From NCBI RefSeq assembly GCF_002811475.1, contig NZ_NPDL01000009.1, forward strand, positions 21,171 through 85,170: a DNA stretch of 64,000 nt. The letters are read 5' to 3'. Below, piece by piece: positions 63,340 through 64,000 of this stretch. Below the pieces are notes generated by a model. It did no database searches. It saw only the letters and a list, made by a program, of their open reading frames with translations, and was not told the origin of the DNA. A program made the position numbers and the translations under genes. The stretch comes from Leptospira hartskeerlii. Its GTDB lineage: Bacteria; Spirochaetota; Leptospiria; Leptospirales; Leptospiraceae. Each line of letters opens with the position of its first letter. Position 1 is the stretch's first letter.

Positions 63340-64000
63340 ATGAGATCCCAAAAAACAGGCAGAGAATTTAAAAACTTCGTGTACTCAAGTTTAGCAAAGT
63401 ACGGAAAGGCAATTTCCGATCCTAAAAGGATAGAACTCCTGGATCTTTTGGTCCAAGCAGAGAAGAATGTGGATATTCTATCTAAAGAAATAGGAATGAG
63501 CGTCGCTTCCACATCTCACCATTTACAAATTTTAAAGGAAGCCAGATTGGTCCGAGACAGAAGAGAAGGTAGAAATATTTTTTATCAAATAGAGGATGTT
63601 GGCATCCAGATTTTCGATACAATCTCTTCTGCTGGAAAAGAATTCAATGCGGAGATCCAAATAGAGATGAATTCCTTCTTCAACTCTGAACAGGAAGTGG
63701 AAGAATTGGAATATAAAGATTTTCTAAAGCGAGTTTTGTCTAAGGATATTGTATTAATAGACGTAAGGCCCGAAAATGAATACAATTCGGGTCATTTGCC
63801 TGGTTCTATCTCCATCCCGCTGAAAGAACTCAAATCTAAACTGGACAAACTTCCTAAACGTAAAAAGATCTTTGCTTATTGCAGAGGAAAATATTGTGTT
63901 CTCTCGGAAGAAGCTGTCAAAATTTTAAGAACAGAAGGATACAATGCTTATCGTATCCCGGAAGGGCCTTTGGAATTTGCACAGAAAGGAATTCGATTCA
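63340..64000 (+). CDS. ArsR-family regulator fused to a rhodanese domain (3' end cut by window)
   Basis: 220 codons are visible with no stop. The N-terminal winged helix of ArsR/SmtB spans about residues 10-100 (AKYGKAISDPKRIELLDLL, VDILSKEIGMSVASTSHHLQILKEARLVRDRREGRNIFY, as adjoining segments). The C-terminal rhodanese domain starts near 125 (DIVLIDVRPENEYNSGHLPGSISIPL) and has the active-site loop YCRGKYCVLSEEAVK with a catalytic Cys. There is no classical arsenic-binding ELCVCDL motif. The rhodanese part may sense or carry sulfane sulfur. It lies directly after the 32-bp palindrome. Confidence 0.9.
   Translation, partial: MRSQKTGREFKNFVYSSLAKYGKAISDPKRIELLDLLVQAEKNVDILSKEIGMSVASTSHHLQILKEARLVRDRREGRNIFYQIEDVGIQIFDTISSAGKEFNAEIQIEMNSFFNSEQEVEELEYKDFLKRVLSKDIVLIDVRPENEYNSGHLPGSISIPLKELKSKLDKLPKRKKIFAYCRGKYCVLSEEAVKILRTEGYNAYRIPEGPLEFAQKGIRF

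Overview
The window is a 64 kb stretch of chromosome from a spirochaete, almost certainly Leptospira. The evidence is the gene content and order: rimP-nusA-infB beside a lipoprotein of a Leptospira-only family, rpsB-tsf-pyrH-frr-uppS-cdsA-dxr-rseP-proS-trpBA in one run, spirochaete-style flexible lipoboxes, 7TMR-DISM and SpoIIE signalling proteins, and short extragenic palindromes. DNA is moderately AT-rich throughout. I see no insertion sequence, prophage, CRISPR array, rRNA or tRNA. Species cannot be set by eye.

Layout. 1-2.6 kb (minus): 5' part of infB with a glycine/arginine-rich tandem repeat, then nusA and rimP. 2.8-8.3 kb (mostly plus): a lipoprotein behind a possible attenuator, the NAD(P)HX repair enzyme, another lipoprotein, a CDGSH iron-sulfur protein (minus) and two small unknown genes. 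8.3-8.47 kb: a cluster of extragenic inverted repeats. 8.5-18.3 kb: a NamZ/DUF1343 protein, a large cyclic-nucleotide-binding protein, oxidoreductases, an esterase, a GNAT, a TPR protein and several Leptospira unknowns. 18.4-40.4 kb: an almost unbroken minus-strand array. In transcription order it runs PilZ protein, MFS carrier, dapA, dapB, cdaA, cdaR, acpS, small TPR, bactofilin, DUF4321 protein, rpsB, tsf, pyrH, frr, uppS, cdsA, dxr, rseP, proS, trpB, trpA, a CHASE2 adenylate cyclase, dxs. Gaps are mostly 0-25 bp with several overlaps, so much of it is probably co-transcribed. It joins translation, isoprenoid/undecaprenyl and phospholipid precursors, diaminopimelate for peptidoglycan, and c-di-AMP synthesis.

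40.4-47.9 kb: an SGNH hydrolase behind a palindrome-rich upstream region, a membrane-anchored unknown, a HEAT-repeat lipoprotein, a 7TMR-DISM/SpoIIE phosphatase/TPR sensor and a DUF1304 membrane protein. 48.3-56.5 kb: a complete chemotaxis operon in the order response regulator, STAS, cheA, receptor, cheW, cheR, cheB. The receptor has a fourfold 90-residue repeat that looks like stacked HAMP domains. 56.5-60.3 kb: two divergent signalling ATPases that share an unusual domain and lack a recognisable phospho-acceptor histidine, plus a membrane-bound AraC regulator. 60.4-64 kb: a fatty-acid hydroxylase/sterol-desaturase protein, then an ATP-grasp enzyme and a methyltransferase, divergent from an ArsR-rhodanese fusion cut by the window edge. 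A perfect 32-bp palindrome sits between the two start codons.

The best candidates for something undescribed are the histidine-less kinase pair beside the chemotaxis operon, the poly-HAMP receptor, and the ArsR-rhodanese/methyltransferase/ATP-grasp locus with a possible 40-residue peptide gene. All functional calls rest on reading motifs by eye; no database search was run.
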